NCBI GenBank assembly: GCA_948469375.1 | Contig: CAOKLO010000001.1 | Span: forward strand, 104,861 to 168,860 | Source of the DNA: an uncultured bacterium | GTDB lineage: Bacteria; Bacillota; Clostridia; Oscillospirales; Oscillospiraceae | Length of the DNA stretch: 64,000 nucleotides | Direction of reading: 5' to 3' | Part shown: one piece after another, positions 8,246 through 16,581 of the stretch | Position numbering within the stretch: position 1 is the stretch's first letter | How the letters are laid out: each line of letters begins with the position of its first letter | Translations under genes and position numbers: made by a program | Notes under the pieces: generated by a model | The model's input: only the letters and a program-made list of their open reading frames with translations | What the model was told of the DNA's origin: nothing | Databases searched by the model: none

Positions 8246-8266
8246 TCAGCTTCCTCCTCTCTCTAA

Positions 8267-9013
8267 TCAGGTACGCAGACCATTGATGGTAGTCTCGATC
8301 TCGTCGGAGGTCTGGACCATCTTCAGCGCCAGACCGTAGGCCCGCTGGGACTCGATCAGCTTGGTATACTCCTCGGCCAGGTCGGCGTTGGAGCCCTCAA
8401 CCACGCCCTGACGCAGCCTGCCGGTGCCGTAAATCAGATTGCCGTTTTTGTCCACCGGGAGGTAACGGGTGGCGTCGATCTGCTGCATACCGTTGTAGTT
8501 GATGTAGTCAAAGATGCCGACGGGCAGGGGAGTGGTGGTGTCGTCCCCCACCTCGATCAGGCCGCCCACGTCGCTGAGCACAAACCGGCCCTCGTCGTCC
8601 CCCAGGTAATAGACCTGCTCGGTGATGGGCTGGCCGTTCTCGTCCAGCTCGCCGGTGGGCATCTCCCGCCCGGACTTGATGAAAGCGCCGTTGCGGGTGT
8701 AGCTCACCTCGCCGGTGGCCAGATCCACCAGGGCGAAGAAGCCGTCTCCCTCGATCATGTAGTCCAGGGTGCGGCCAAAGTCCTCCACAGGGCCCTGAGC
8801 AAAGTTGGTGGAGGTCATGAGGATGCGGGTGCCCACGCCCATGGGCAGATCGTCCTCGATTCCCCGGTGGTTCTGGTACATCAGGGCGCTGAAATCGGTG
8901 CGGTCCGCCTTAAAGCCCATGGTGTTCACATTGGCCACGTTGTCGCCGATGACGTTCATCCGCTTGAGCTGCATGGAGGCGCCTACCGCGCCGGTATAGA
9001 AGGATTGATTCAT
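8267..9013 (-). CDS. flhP: Flagellar basal-body rod protein, FlgG/FlhP family
   Basis: An axial protein of the distal rod, secreted by the flagellar type III system. The N-terminus (MQLKRMNVIGDNVANVNTMG) has the flagellar rod motif, the centre has IEGDGFFALVD, and the C-terminus (SNADLAEEYTKLIESQRAYG) is the Flg_bbr_C heptad region. It is the second of two adjacent FlgG-like genes, as flhO-flhP are in Bacillus; flgG would be an equally fair name. A GAGGTGA site precedes the ATG. Export needs no cleaved signal peptide. Confidence 0.85.
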   Translation of the reverse strand: MNQSFYTGAVGASMQLKRMNVIGDNVANVNTMGFKADRTDFSALMYQNHRGIEDDLPMGVGTRILMTSTNFAQGPVEDFGRTLDYMIEGDGFFALVDLATGEVSYTRNGAFIKSGREMPTGELDENGQPITEQVYYLGDDEGRFVLSDVGGLIEVGDDTTTPLPVGIFDYINYNGMQQIDATRYLPVDKNGNLIYGTGRLRQGVVEGSNADLAEEYTKLIESQRAYGLALKMVQTSDEIETTINGLRT

Positions 9014-9024
9014 CTCATGTCACC

Positions 9025-9780
9025 TCATCCCATCCGGCCCACGTCGCTGGAGGCGTGGCCCATGACCTCGTCGTACATCTTGGTCACCGAAGCGCAACTC
9101 TGGAAGGCCCGCTGGCAGGTGAGCATCTCCGTCATCTGCTGAATCATGTCGCTGTTGGACCGCTCCAGGTACTTCCACAGCACATAAGGATTTTCCACGG
9201 CCTGGGCGCCCTCGCCGGTAAAGAAGCCTGCGTCGTTGTGCTCCAGCTGCTCCAAATCCTCGAACTGGTACACGCCCACAGTGCCCAGGTAGCCGCCGTT
9301 GTCCTTCTGGAAGATGTTGCCCTGCTGGTCCACGTTCAGCTTGTCGGTGCGCAGCTGGATGCGCTCGCCGTCCGGATCCATCACATAGCCCACGCCGGGG
9401 AAGCACAGGTAGCCCTCGTCGTCCAAGGAAAAGCTGCCCGCCCGGGTGTAGACCATGTCGCCATCCTCCCGCTGGATGGCGAAAAAGCCGTCGCCCATGA
9501 TGGCGAAGTCCAGGGGGATTTCGGTGGGCTCTGGGACGCCCTGAGTGTAGTCCACGTAGATGTCGCTGTTGGCCCGGATATAGCTTTGCCGGCCAATGTC
9601 GGTGTAAATTTTTTCCTGGTTGCCCACCCGGGTGTACATCACGTCGTCAAAGGTGCTGGCGGTGTACCGGCTCTGCTTGAAGCCGGCGGTGGATACGTTC
9701 ACCAGGTTGTTGCCCACCACATTCAGGTTCTGCTGCTGGGTGAACATGCCGGAGGTCAGATTGTAAAAGCCCTTAAACAT
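9025..9780 (-). CDS. flhO: Flagellar basal-body rod protein, FlgF/FlhO family
   Basis: A proximal or distal rod subunit. MFTQQQNLNVVGNNLVNVST is the N-terminal rod signature, IMGDGFFAIQREDGDMVYTR the central FlgE/F/G-type motif, and the C-terminal SNSDMIQQMTEMLTCQRAFQ the coiled-coil segment. It begins 6 nt after the sigma factor stop and is followed 11 nt later by the related flhP. FlgF, FlgG and FlhO cannot be told apart confidently from motifs alone; order favours flhO. Confidence 0.85.
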   Translation of the reverse strand: MFKGFYNLTSGMFTQQQNLNVVGNNLVNVSTAGFKQSRYTASTFDDVMYTRVGNQEKIYTDIGRQSYIRANSDIYVDYTQGVPEPTEIPLDFAIMGDGFFAIQREDGDMVYTRAGSFSLDDEGYLCFPGVGYVMDPDGERIQLRTDKLNVDQQGNIFQKDNGGYLGTVGVYQFEDLEQLEHNDAGFFTGEGAQAVENPYVLWKYLERSNSDMIQQMTEMLTCQRAFQSCASVTKMYDEVMGHASSDVGRMG

Positions 9781-9786
9781 CTTTCA

Positions 9787-10629
9787 TCATGCCTTCTTCC
9801 GCTTTTTGGATGATTTTTTTGGGGCCTCGCTGTTCATGTATGTGCCCATGTGCTCCCGGAGCTTCTGAATGGCCCGGGAGTGAATCTGGGAGATGCGCGG
9901 CTCGCTCACCTGCATCACCTGGGCGATCTCCTTCATGTGAAGGTTCTTTTCATAGTAAAGGGACAGAACGATCTGCTCGTTTTTTTGCAGGGAGGCAATG
10001 CCGCTGGCCAGGGTCTCCTGAAGCTCCTGGTCCTCCAGCACGGTCTCGGGCTGGACGGTGGGGTCTTCGGTGGACACCTCGAAGCGGTAGCCCTCCAGGT
10101 CCCGGGCGTCCATGAGGGCGTCCAGGGACAGAGTGTTGCTCAGCGCCACCCGTGCGGCCTCCTTCTGGTACTTGTCGGTGGGGATGCCCAGATGGCCGGC
10201 CACCTCGTGGTCGGTGGGAAACCGCCCCAGCTCATTGGCCAGGTGGGACACGGCGGTGTCGATCTCCTTGGCCCGCTGCCGGATGTTCCGGGGCAGCCAG
10301 TCCTGCTTCCTGGCCAGGTCGATGACCATTCCCCGGATGCGCTTGGCCACATAGGTCTCAAATTTGATCCCCTTGTCCGGGTCAAACTTGTCAATGGAGT
10401 TCAGCAGTGTGAGAATGCCCTCGCTGACGATGTCGTCCACCTGGGCAAAGCTGCTGTACACACCGCGGATTTGAAGCGCCGCGCTTTTGATGAGCCCCTC
10501 ATACCGCAGCACCAGGGGCCATTTCAGTTCCTCGTCCCCGGTCTGCTTGTAGAGCGCCAGCAGGTCGGGAGTGGCCATCGATTCGATTTCGCCGTCCGTA
10601 TACCGCCGCTGGACCGTGTTGGCGCTCAT
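9787..10629 (-). CDS. fliA: RNA polymerase sigma-28 factor for flagellar genes (FliA/SigD/WhiG family)
   Basis: Directs RNA polymerase to late flagellar and chemotaxis promoters. Region 2 spans about residues 38-110 (VDDIVSEGILTLLNSIDKFD, ETYVAKRIRGMVIDLARKQD), followed by the family-typical WLPRNIRQRAKEID. Region 4 spans about 205-262 (KEIAQVMQVSEPRISQIHSR). The last 12 residues are strongly basic. Its ATG overlaps the flhA stop (ATGA). Being inside the early operon, it would activate late genes such as fliD at 3163-3189. The anti-sigma factor flgM is not in the window. Confidence 0.95.
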   Translation of the reverse strand: MSANTVQRRYTDGEIESMATPDLLALYKQTGDEELKWPLVLRYEGLIKSAALQIRGVYSSFAQVDDIVSEGILTLLNSIDKFDPDKGIKFETYVAKRIRGMVIDLARKQDWLPRNIRQRAKEIDTAVSHLANELGRFPTDHEVAGHLGIPTDKYQKEAARVALSNTLSLDALMDARDLEGYRFEVSTEDPTVQPETVLEDQELQETLASGIASLQKNEQIVLSLYYEKNLHMKEIAQVMQVSEPRISQIHSRAIQKLREHMGTYMNSEAPKKSSKKRKKA

Positions 10630-12731
10630 GTATTCACCGCCCTTCGCTGGAGCTGGGCGGCCGTCTGGTCCACAATGTTGCCCAGGGCCTGGATCTGAAC
10701 GGTGTTGGTGATCTCATTGAAAGACAGCACGTAAACGTGGGGATAGAACTGAGTAATCATTTTGCTAAAATACCCGCGGATCACCTGGCTGACCAGGATG
10801 ACCGGCGTCTGGGACAGGTCGCTGAACTTCTTCAAATGCTCCGCCAGCTGGGAGATAATGGTCTGCATCAGCTCGGGACCCATAGCCAGGTACACGCCCT
10901 GCTCGTTGCGGGTGAGGGAGGAGATAATTTTCTTCTCCACCTCGGCGTCCAGGGTAATGACCCGCAACTGGCCGTCCTCGCAGAACCGGCGGGTAATGGT
11001 GCGGGCCAGGGCGCCGCGGACCTGCTCGGTGGCCATATCCAGGTCCCGGCCCTGGGAGAACGCGTCGGCGGCGGTCTCCACGATGGTGGCCAAATCCTTG
11101 ATGGGCACGCCCTCCTGAAGGAGGTTGCGCAGCAGCTTCTCCAGCTTGGAGTAGGGAATGAGGGCGGGGATGGCCTCCTCCACCAGCTCGGGGGAGGCCT
11201 GCTTGAGATTGTCCACCAGTCGTATGGTCTCGGCCCGGTTCAGCAGCTCGTATGCGTGCTTCTTCACGGTCTCGGCCAAATGGGTCAGCATGACGGACAG
11301 GGGGTCGATGACGTTGTAGCCGTAAATCTCCGCCATCTCCTTGTTCTCCGGCAAAATCCACCGGGAGGGGATACCGTAGGCGGGCTCGATGGTCTCGATG
11401 CCGTCGATCTCCCCCAGGGGATTGGGCGGTTCCAAGGCTAAATAGTAGTCCACCAGGATTTCGCCCTGGGCCACCACCTCGCCCTTGATGCGGATGGCGT
11501 ACTGGTTGGTGCCCAGCGCAGAGGAATCGTGGAGGCGGATGGACGGGATGACAAAGCCCATATCCTGGGCGTACTGCCGCCGGAAGATGACAATGCGGCT
11601 GATGAGCTTGCCGCCGTGGCTTTCGTCCACCAGCGGAATCAGGCTGTAGCCGAATTCCATCTCCACCGGCTCCACCGACAGCAGGGTATATACGTTATTG
11701 ATGTCCTTATAATAATCGTTTTCGCTGGGAACGGCCAGCTCCTCGGGCACATCGGGAGCCTGGGCCGCAGCTGCTTCCGCCTGGCGCACGGCGTTCATCT
11801 GGCGCACCAGGAAGAACCCGCCGCCCAGCAGGGCCACGCCGCCCACCATCAGGGGGGCGGTGGGCGTGCCGCGAATGAGCGACAGAATGAGCAGAATCAC
11901 GCCGGTGGTCATTATGGCCCGGGGCTGAGCCTTGAACTGGCCCAGCACATCCATGTTCAGGCTGCCGTCGGACACAGAGCGGGTGACGATCATGCCCGTG
12001 GCGGTAGAGATCATCAGGGAGGGGATCTGGGACACCAAGCCGTCGCCAATGGTGAGGATGCAATAGGTGTTCATGGCCTGGGAGATATCCATGTGGTTGA
12101 TGACCATGCCGATGATGATGCCGCCCACCAGGTTAATGAGCGTGATGATAATGGACATGGTGGAATCGCCCTTGACGATCTTGGTGGCGCCGTCCATGGC
12201 GCCGTAGAAATCGGCTTCCTTTTGGATCTTCTCCCGGCGCTGACGGGCCTGCTGCTCGTCGATGAGTCCGGAGGACAGGTCGGCGTCAATGGCCATCTGC
12301 TTGCCGGGCATGGCGTCCAGAGTGAACCGGGCGGCCACCTCGGACACGCGCTCCGCACCCTTAGTGATGACGATGAGCTGGACCAGCACGATGATGAAGA
12401 AGATGACGAAGCCCACTACGATGTTGCCTTGGGTAATCAGGTTGCCGAAGTTGGTGATGACCACGCCGGGGTCCCCAGTGGTGAGGATCATCCGGGTACT
12501 GGACACGTTCATACCCAGCCGGAACAGCGTTGTAATGAGCAGCAGGGAGGGGAAGATGGAGAAATCCAGCGCCTCCGAGATGTTCATGGTAATCATCAGG
12601 ATCATGATGGACAATCCGATGTTGACGATCAGCAGGATGTCCAGAATCCAGGGGGACAGCGGGATAAACAGGAACATGACCATGACCACCACGAACAGCG
12701 CTATGGAATTGTCCAAAATGCGTTTGAGCAT
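10626..12731 (-). CDS. flhA: Flagellar type III export gate protein FlhA
   Basis: FlhA is the largest membrane component of the flagellar export gate and its cytosolic nonamer ring docks chaperone-substrate complexes. The N-terminal half has about eight membrane spans. Between them lies the hallmark loop RFTLDAMPGKQMAIDADLSS near residue 140. The soluble C-terminal half (about 350-701) is the docking domain. The ATG has GGAGGT 9 nt upstream. In many Firmicutes flhF and flhG follow flhA; here the sigma factor follows directly with a 4-nt overlap. Confidence 0.97.
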   Translation of the reverse strand: MLKRILDNSIALFVVVMVMFLFIPLSPWILDILLIVNIGLSIMILMITMNISEALDFSIFPSLLLITTLFRLGMNVSSTRMILTTGDPGVVITNFGNLITQGNIVVGFVIFFIIVLVQLIVITKGAERVSEVAARFTLDAMPGKQMAIDADLSSGLIDEQQARQRREKIQKEADFYGAMDGATKIVKGDSTMSIIITLINLVGGIIIGMVINHMDISQAMNTYCILTIGDGLVSQIPSLMISTATGMIVTRSVSDGSLNMDVLGQFKAQPRAIMTTGVILLILSLIRGTPTAPLMVGGVALLGGGFFLVRQMNAVRQAEAAAAQAPDVPEELAVPSENDYYKDINNVYTLLSVEPVEMEFGYSLIPLVDESHGGKLISRIVIFRRQYAQDMGFVIPSIRLHDSSALGTNQYAIRIKGEVVAQGEILVDYYLALEPPNPLGEIDGIETIEPAYGIPSRWILPENKEMAEIYGYNVIDPLSVMLTHLAETVKKHAYELLNRAETIRLVDNLKQASPELVEEAIPALIPYSKLEKLLRNLLQEGVPIKDLATIVETAADAFSQGRDLDMATEQVRGALARTITRRFCEDGQLRVITLDAEVEKKIISSLTRNEQGVYLAMGPELMQTIISQLAEHLKKFSDLSQTPVILVSQVIRGYFSKMITQFYPHVYVLSFNEITNTVQIQALGNIVDQTAAQLQRRAVNT

Positions 12732-12769
12732 AGGTGGTTTACCTCCTGGCGGGGCCTGTTCCTAGGGGT

Positions 12770-13840
12770 TTACTTGACGATCTGCTGCTTGTCGTTCAGC
12801 TTGAAGATGTACACCAGCACCTTGGCCACCGGGTCGTACAGGTCCGGGGGAATCTGCTGGTTTAGCTCGGCCTGGGCGAACAGCGCCCGGGCCAGGGGGA
12901 CGTTCTCCACCACGGCCACCTGATTTTCCTCCGCAATCTGAACGATGCGAAGGGCCACGTTGTCCTGCCCCTTGGCCAGCACGATGGGGGCGTCGTCCAG
13001 GCCCGGCTTATACCGCAGGGCCACGGCGAAGTGGGTGGGGTTACGGATGACCACGTCCGCTCCGGGCACCTGCTGCATCATACGCTGCTGGGCCCGACGG
13101 CGCTGGATCTCCTTGATTTTTCCTTTGACCTGGGGATCGCCCTCCATTTGCTTGTACTCTTCCTTGACCTCCTGCTTGGTCATCATCATGTTCTTCTCGT
13201 AGTCCCACCACTGATAGAAGAAGTCCAGGGCGGCCACGGCCACAAAGGCAATGCAGATGCGCATGACCATGCCCCACGCCACCTCCACCAGATGGGCCAC
13301 AGAGGCGGACAGATCGGTGTATAAGTACTGGGAACTCTCAAAGAACATGTCCCGAACGCTCAAAAAGACAATGGCCATCAGGATCACGATCTTAATGAAG
13401 TTCTTCAAGGTTTCGACAAGACTTTTCAGGGAAAACAGCCGTTTGAACCCCTGAAGGGGGCTGAGGCGGCTGAATTTTGGCTTCATGGATTCGGTGCTGA
13501 CCAGAAATCTGGTCTGAGCAAAGGTGGCCGCCACAGCGCACAGAATGGCCACCGCCGCTATGATGCCCACCGTTTTCCCCAGGACCATAAGGCCCTGGAT
13601 GGACATCTCGCCTGCCAGGCTGCCCACATCCCGGGGCTCCTCGCCCGCCGTGGTCAGGCACAGGGTCATGAATCCGCCCAGCTGCTCGGCAAACGCGCCG
13701 GTGAGCAGCCACAGTGTGGCGAAGGTGCCCAGCAGGCCGGCCACGGCCACGGCGTCCCGGCTCATAAAGACGTTGCCCTTTTTTCGTTCGTCCCGTCGCT
13801 TTTTTGGCGTCGCTTTTTCTGTTTTATTTCCCTCGGGCAA
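12770..13840 (-). CDS. flhB: Flagellar export switch protein FlhB
   Basis: FlhB self-cleaves to switch export from rod/hook to filament substrates. It has four N-terminal membrane spans (about 30-210) and a cytosolic domain containing the autocleavage motif NPTH at 267-270 (VVIRNPTHFAVALRY). The start is TTG at 13840, with GGGGGG about 7 nt upstream. Length (356) is normal. A 110-nt spacer separates it from fliR. FliK, encoded at 23590-24726, is the expected hook-length partner that triggers the switch. Confidence 0.97.
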   Translation of the reverse strand: MPEGNKTEKATPKKRRDERKKGNVFMSRDAVAVAGLLGTFATLWLLTGAFAEQLGGFMTLCLTTAGEEPRDVGSLAGEMSIQGLMVLGKTVGIIAAVAILCAVAATFAQTRFLVSTESMKPKFSRLSPLQGFKRLFSLKSLVETLKNFIKIVILMAIVFLSVRDMFFESSQYLYTDLSASVAHLVEVAWGMVMRICIAFVAVAALDFFYQWWDYEKNMMMTKQEVKEEYKQMEGDPQVKGKIKEIQRRRAQQRMMQQVPGADVVIRNPTHFAVALRYKPGLDDAPIVLAKGQDNVALRIVQIAEENQVAVVENVPLARALFAQAELNQQIPPDLYDPVAKVLVYIFKLNDKQQIVK

Positions 13841-13950
13841 CGCCTGTCCCCCCTTTTTGGTCCGGTGCGGCCCCGTCCCTCAGAAGGGTGGAGGAAGGGG
13901 AATCAGTCAAAACGCTCTGTTATTTTACGGCCATTAAGGCCAAAGAGAAA

Positions 13951-14715
13951 TCACCCGGTGAGAACCAGGATATCGTGAAGGCTGTTGAGCATGGCCATCT
14001 CCGTTTGGAGCAGGAACTCGCTGAAGGGGATGACAAGCACCAGCAGCAGTCCCAGACCAACCAGCACTTTCAGCTCAATGTTGATGGAAAACACATTGAT
14101 CTGCGGGATGACCTTCATCAGCACGCCCATGCCCACCTGAGCGATGAGCTCGGCGGCCAGTATGGGGATGCAAAGCTTTATCCCCAGTACCGTACACTCA
14201 ATGAACAGCTCCAGCAGCAGGTTATAGGCGGGCAATCCGATGGACACCTGCCCAAAGGGCACGATCTCCTCTGAGGTGAGGAACAGCCGCAGCAGGGTGA
14301 AGTGTCCTCCTCCGGCAAAGAACAGAAGGGTCATCATGATGTTCAGCAGCTGCCCGGTAACGGACAGGTTGGCCGAAGACCCGGGATCATACATCTGGTT
14401 CATGGTCATGCCCATCTGGGTGTCGATCATGGACCCCGCCAGGGAGGGGATATAGAAGAAGAAATTTACCGCCATACCCAGCAGGAAGCCGATGGCCAGC
14501 TCCAGCAGCATGAGGATGATAAACTCCACCGTTCCGGCGGGATCGGCGGGCTGCTGCTCCGACGCCGCCGTCACAAAAATGGACAGCACCAAGCACATGC
14601 CCGTGCGGAAGGTGGTGGTGACATTGGTACGGCCCAGAATGGGGTTGAACAGGACAAATCCGCTCACCCGGGCGGTGACGAACAGAAACAGCGTCAGCTG
14701 CGGCCAGTCAATCAT
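13951..14715 (-). CDS. fliR: Flagellar export gate protein FliR
   Basis: An integral component of the FliP5-FliQ4-FliR1 export channel. The 254-residue sequence has about six hydrophobic spans (starting LFLFVTARVSGFVLFNPILG) and the family motif PILAAELIAQVGMGVLMKVI near residue 180. It starts 15 nt after fliQ. The next gene is flhB, after a 110-nt spacer that contains a small GGCC-TTAA-GGCC stem but no clear terminator. Confidence 0.95.
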   Translation of the reverse strand: MIDWPQLTLFLFVTARVSGFVLFNPILGRTNVTTTFRTGMCLVLSIFVTAASEQQPADPAGTVEFIILMLLELAIGFLLGMAVNFFFYIPSLAGSMIDTQMGMTMNQMYDPGSSANLSVTGQLLNIMMTLLFFAGGGHFTLLRLFLTSEEIVPFGQVSIGLPAYNLLLELFIECTVLGIKLCIPILAAELIAQVGMGVLMKVIPQINVFSINIELKVLVGLGLLLVLVIPFSEFLLQTEMAMLNSLHDILVLTG

Positions 14716-14730
14716 GGATCAGCGCCCCAT

Positions 14731-14991
14731 TCAGCTCGCAATCAGGGTAAAGACCTGATGGGTAAAGTCCTGCAGCGTGTCCAGCATCCAGCCCCCGGCC
14801 AGAAGAAGCACGCCGACCACCACAATGAGCTTCAAAACAAAGCCGATGGTCTGCTCATGGATCTGGGTGACAGCCTGGAAAATGGCCACCACCACGCCCA
14901 CCAGCATAGCCAGCAGCAGCATAGGGCCGGCCAGCCTCAGGGCGATACCGATGGCGTCGCGCATCAAATCTGCCACCTGTCCGGTATCCAT
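14731..14991 (-). CDS. fliQ: Flagellar export gate protein FliQ
   Basis: A small (86-residue) helical-hairpin membrane subunit of the export gate. LRLAGPMLLLAMLVGVVVAI and the IFQAVTQIHEQTIGFVLKLI stretch are classic FliQ. AAAGGAG lies 9 nt before the ATG. It sits between fliP and fliR in the conserved order fliO-P-Q-R-flhB-flhA. Confidence 0.96.
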   Translation of the reverse strand: MDTGQVADLMRDAIGIALRLAGPMLLLAMLVGVVVAIFQAVTQIHEQTIGFVLKLIVVVGVLLLAGGWMLDTLQDFTHQVFTLIAS

Positions 14992-15019
14992 AGCGTGCTC
15001 CTTTCTTCAGGAAATGGTT

Positions 15020-15700
15020 CTACTGAACGCTCTGCACCAGGGAGGAGAACATCAGGTTCCAGCCGTTGACAGACACGAACAAAAGCAGCTTAAAGGGCGT
15101 GGAGATCATGGCCGGCGGTAGCATGACCATACCCATGGACATCAGCGTGGAGGATACCACCACGTCAATGAGCAGGAAGGGGAGGTAGAGCAGCAATCCA
15201 GTATAGAACGCCTTTTGCAGCTCCTGGGTCATGAACGATGGGATGATGATCCGCATGGGCAGATCCATGGCCACCCCGTCTAAACCTGCGTCGTCCTCAG
15301 GTATATCTACATGGGCCAAATTGCAGAACATGCGCAGCGTGGGAGGCTGGGTGTTATTCAGCATAAATTCCTTCAATGGGTCGGCCGCCCGGTCAAAAAA
15401 TTCCTCCATGCTGATCTCCTGTTCCCGATAGGGCGTCCATGCCTCCGTTTCAATGCGGCTGATCACCGGGTTCATGGTAATCAGCGTGAGGAACATGGCG
15501 ATGCCCACCAGCACCACGTTGGGCGGAGTCTGCTGTGTGCCCATGGCAGTGCGCAGGAAGGACAAAGAGATGATGAACCGCGCAAAGGAGGTCATCATCA
15601 CCAGCATGGAGGGCAGCAGGGCGATCATGGTGGTGAGGAACAGGATCTCTAGGGTCTGTACGCTGTCGCCGTTGATGTTAATCAAGCTGTCGGTCGGCAT
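15020..15700 (-). CDS. fliP: Flagellar export gate protein FliP
   Basis: The pentameric core of the export channel. The family signature is present (MMTSFARFIISLSFLRTAMG), followed by QQTPPNVVLVGIAMFLTL and, near the C-terminus, MGMVMLPPAMISTPFKLLLF. I start it at MPTDSLIN (226 residues) because GAGGTGAGG is just upstream of that ATG. The 18 further in-frame residues do not look like a signal peptide, and this protein is shorter at the N-terminus than enterobacterial FliP, which has one. Confidence 0.96.
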   Translation of the reverse strand: MPTDSLININGDSVQTLEILFLTTMIALLPSMLVMMTSFARFIISLSFLRTAMGTQQTPPNVVLVGIAMFLTLITMNPVISRIETEAWTPYREQEISMEEFFDRAADPLKEFMLNNTQPPTLRMFCNLAHVDIPEDDAGLDGVAMDLPMRIIIPSFMTQELQKAFYTGLLLYLPFLLIDVVVSSTLMSMGMVMLPPAMISTPFKLLLFVSVNGWNLMFSSLVQSVQ

Positions 15701-15707
15701 CCCATCC

Positions 15708-16118
15708 TCACCTCGGTTTCTTTTGCTTGAGTACGGTGCGCAGCGCCTCCCCAAAGCTGGGGGGCGCGGGCTGGCCAGAGGCGGGGCGCGTATACAGGGC
15801 CTGGGCCTCCTCCCGGGTGAGCTCTGCCACCAGGGACACCCCCGAGGGGGTCACGCCCAGCAGAAGATAACGCTCACCGGCCTGGACTAGGGTCAAGGAC
15901 TGCTCCCGCCCCAAAGACAGGCGGGATAGCGCCTTGAACTGGTCCGTTCCTCCCCCTGCGCCCCAAAGGCTGCTATGTCCCGCCACATATTTGGTAAACA
16001 GGTAGGCCAGCACAATGATGACCAATACGCAGACCAGCAGCCAGACCAGGGATAGGATCGTATCCAGCGCGGAGGGTCCTCCTTGGGACAGGGAGAGAGA
16101 GAAATTGCGAAGGGGCAT
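15708..16118 (-). CDS. fliO: Flagellar assembly protein FliO/FliZ family
   Basis: FliO is a small membrane protein that helps the FliP ring assemble. The 136-residue product has one strong span (LVWLLVCVLVIIVLAYLFTK, about 23-42) and then a basic/beta domain with LSRLSLGREQSLTLVQAGER and YLLLGVTPSGVSLVAEL, which fits FliO (compare LEVVDRLPLGPRQSLVLVEVG in the family). It starts 5 nt after the cheY stop without a good ribosome site, suggesting coupling, and ends 7 nt before fliP. Confidence 0.85.
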   Translation of the reverse strand: MPLRNFSLSLSQGGPSALDTILSLVWLLVCVLVIIVLAYLFTKYVAGHSSLWGAGGGTDQFKALSRLSLGREQSLTLVQAGERYLLLGVTPSGVSLVAELTREEAQALYTRPASGQPAPPSFGEALRTVLKQKKPR

Positions 16119-16123
16119 TACGG

Positions 16124-16492
16124 TCAGGGCGCGCCCAGAATGGAGGTGACGGTCTTCAGAACACGGTCGGGCTTGAAGGGCTTGACGATAAAGTCCTTGG
16201 CGCCGGAGCGCACGGCGTCCATAACCATGGACTCCTGGCCCATGGCGGAGCACATGACCACGTTGGCGCTGCCGTCCTTGGCGCGGATGGCCTTCAGCGC
16301 CTCCAGACCGTCCATATTGGGCATGGTGATGTCCATGATGACCAGGTCGGGACCGATAGAGCTGAATTTCTCCACCGCATCGGCGCCGTCCACCGCCTCA
16401 TACAGATCGGTGTAGCCGTTCTTGCTCAGGGTGTCCATAATCATCTTACGCATGAATGCGGCGTCGTCCACTAACAAAATTTTCTTAGCCAT
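16124..16492 (-). CDS. cheY: Chemotaxis response regulator CheY
   Basis: Single-domain receiver that, when phosphorylated, binds the motor switch. Asp9/Asp10 are in ILLVDDAAFMRK, the phospho-acceptor is Asp54 in VIMDITMPNMDG, Thr/Ser in MCSAMGQ, and the conserved Lys in FIVKPFKP. I start at MAKKILL, with AAAAAGGATGG upstream. It lies between fliY and fliO, the standard clostridial and Bacillus position. Its targets here include FliM (residues 4-15) and possibly the three repeats in FliY. Confidence 0.95.
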   Translation of the reverse strand: MAKKILLVDDAAFMRKMIMDTLSKNGYTDLYEAVDGADAVEKFSSIGPDLVIMDITMPNMDGLEALKAIRAKDGSANVVMCSAMGQESMVMDAVRSGAKDFIVKPFKPDRVLKTVTSILGAP

Positions 16493-16581
16493 GGTTGATC
16501 CATCCTTTTTCATTTATGTTGTGCGCCCCAGCTTTTTCTGTCCGGAGCAATATTTATGCGGCCAGCCCCGCGTTTAGGGCC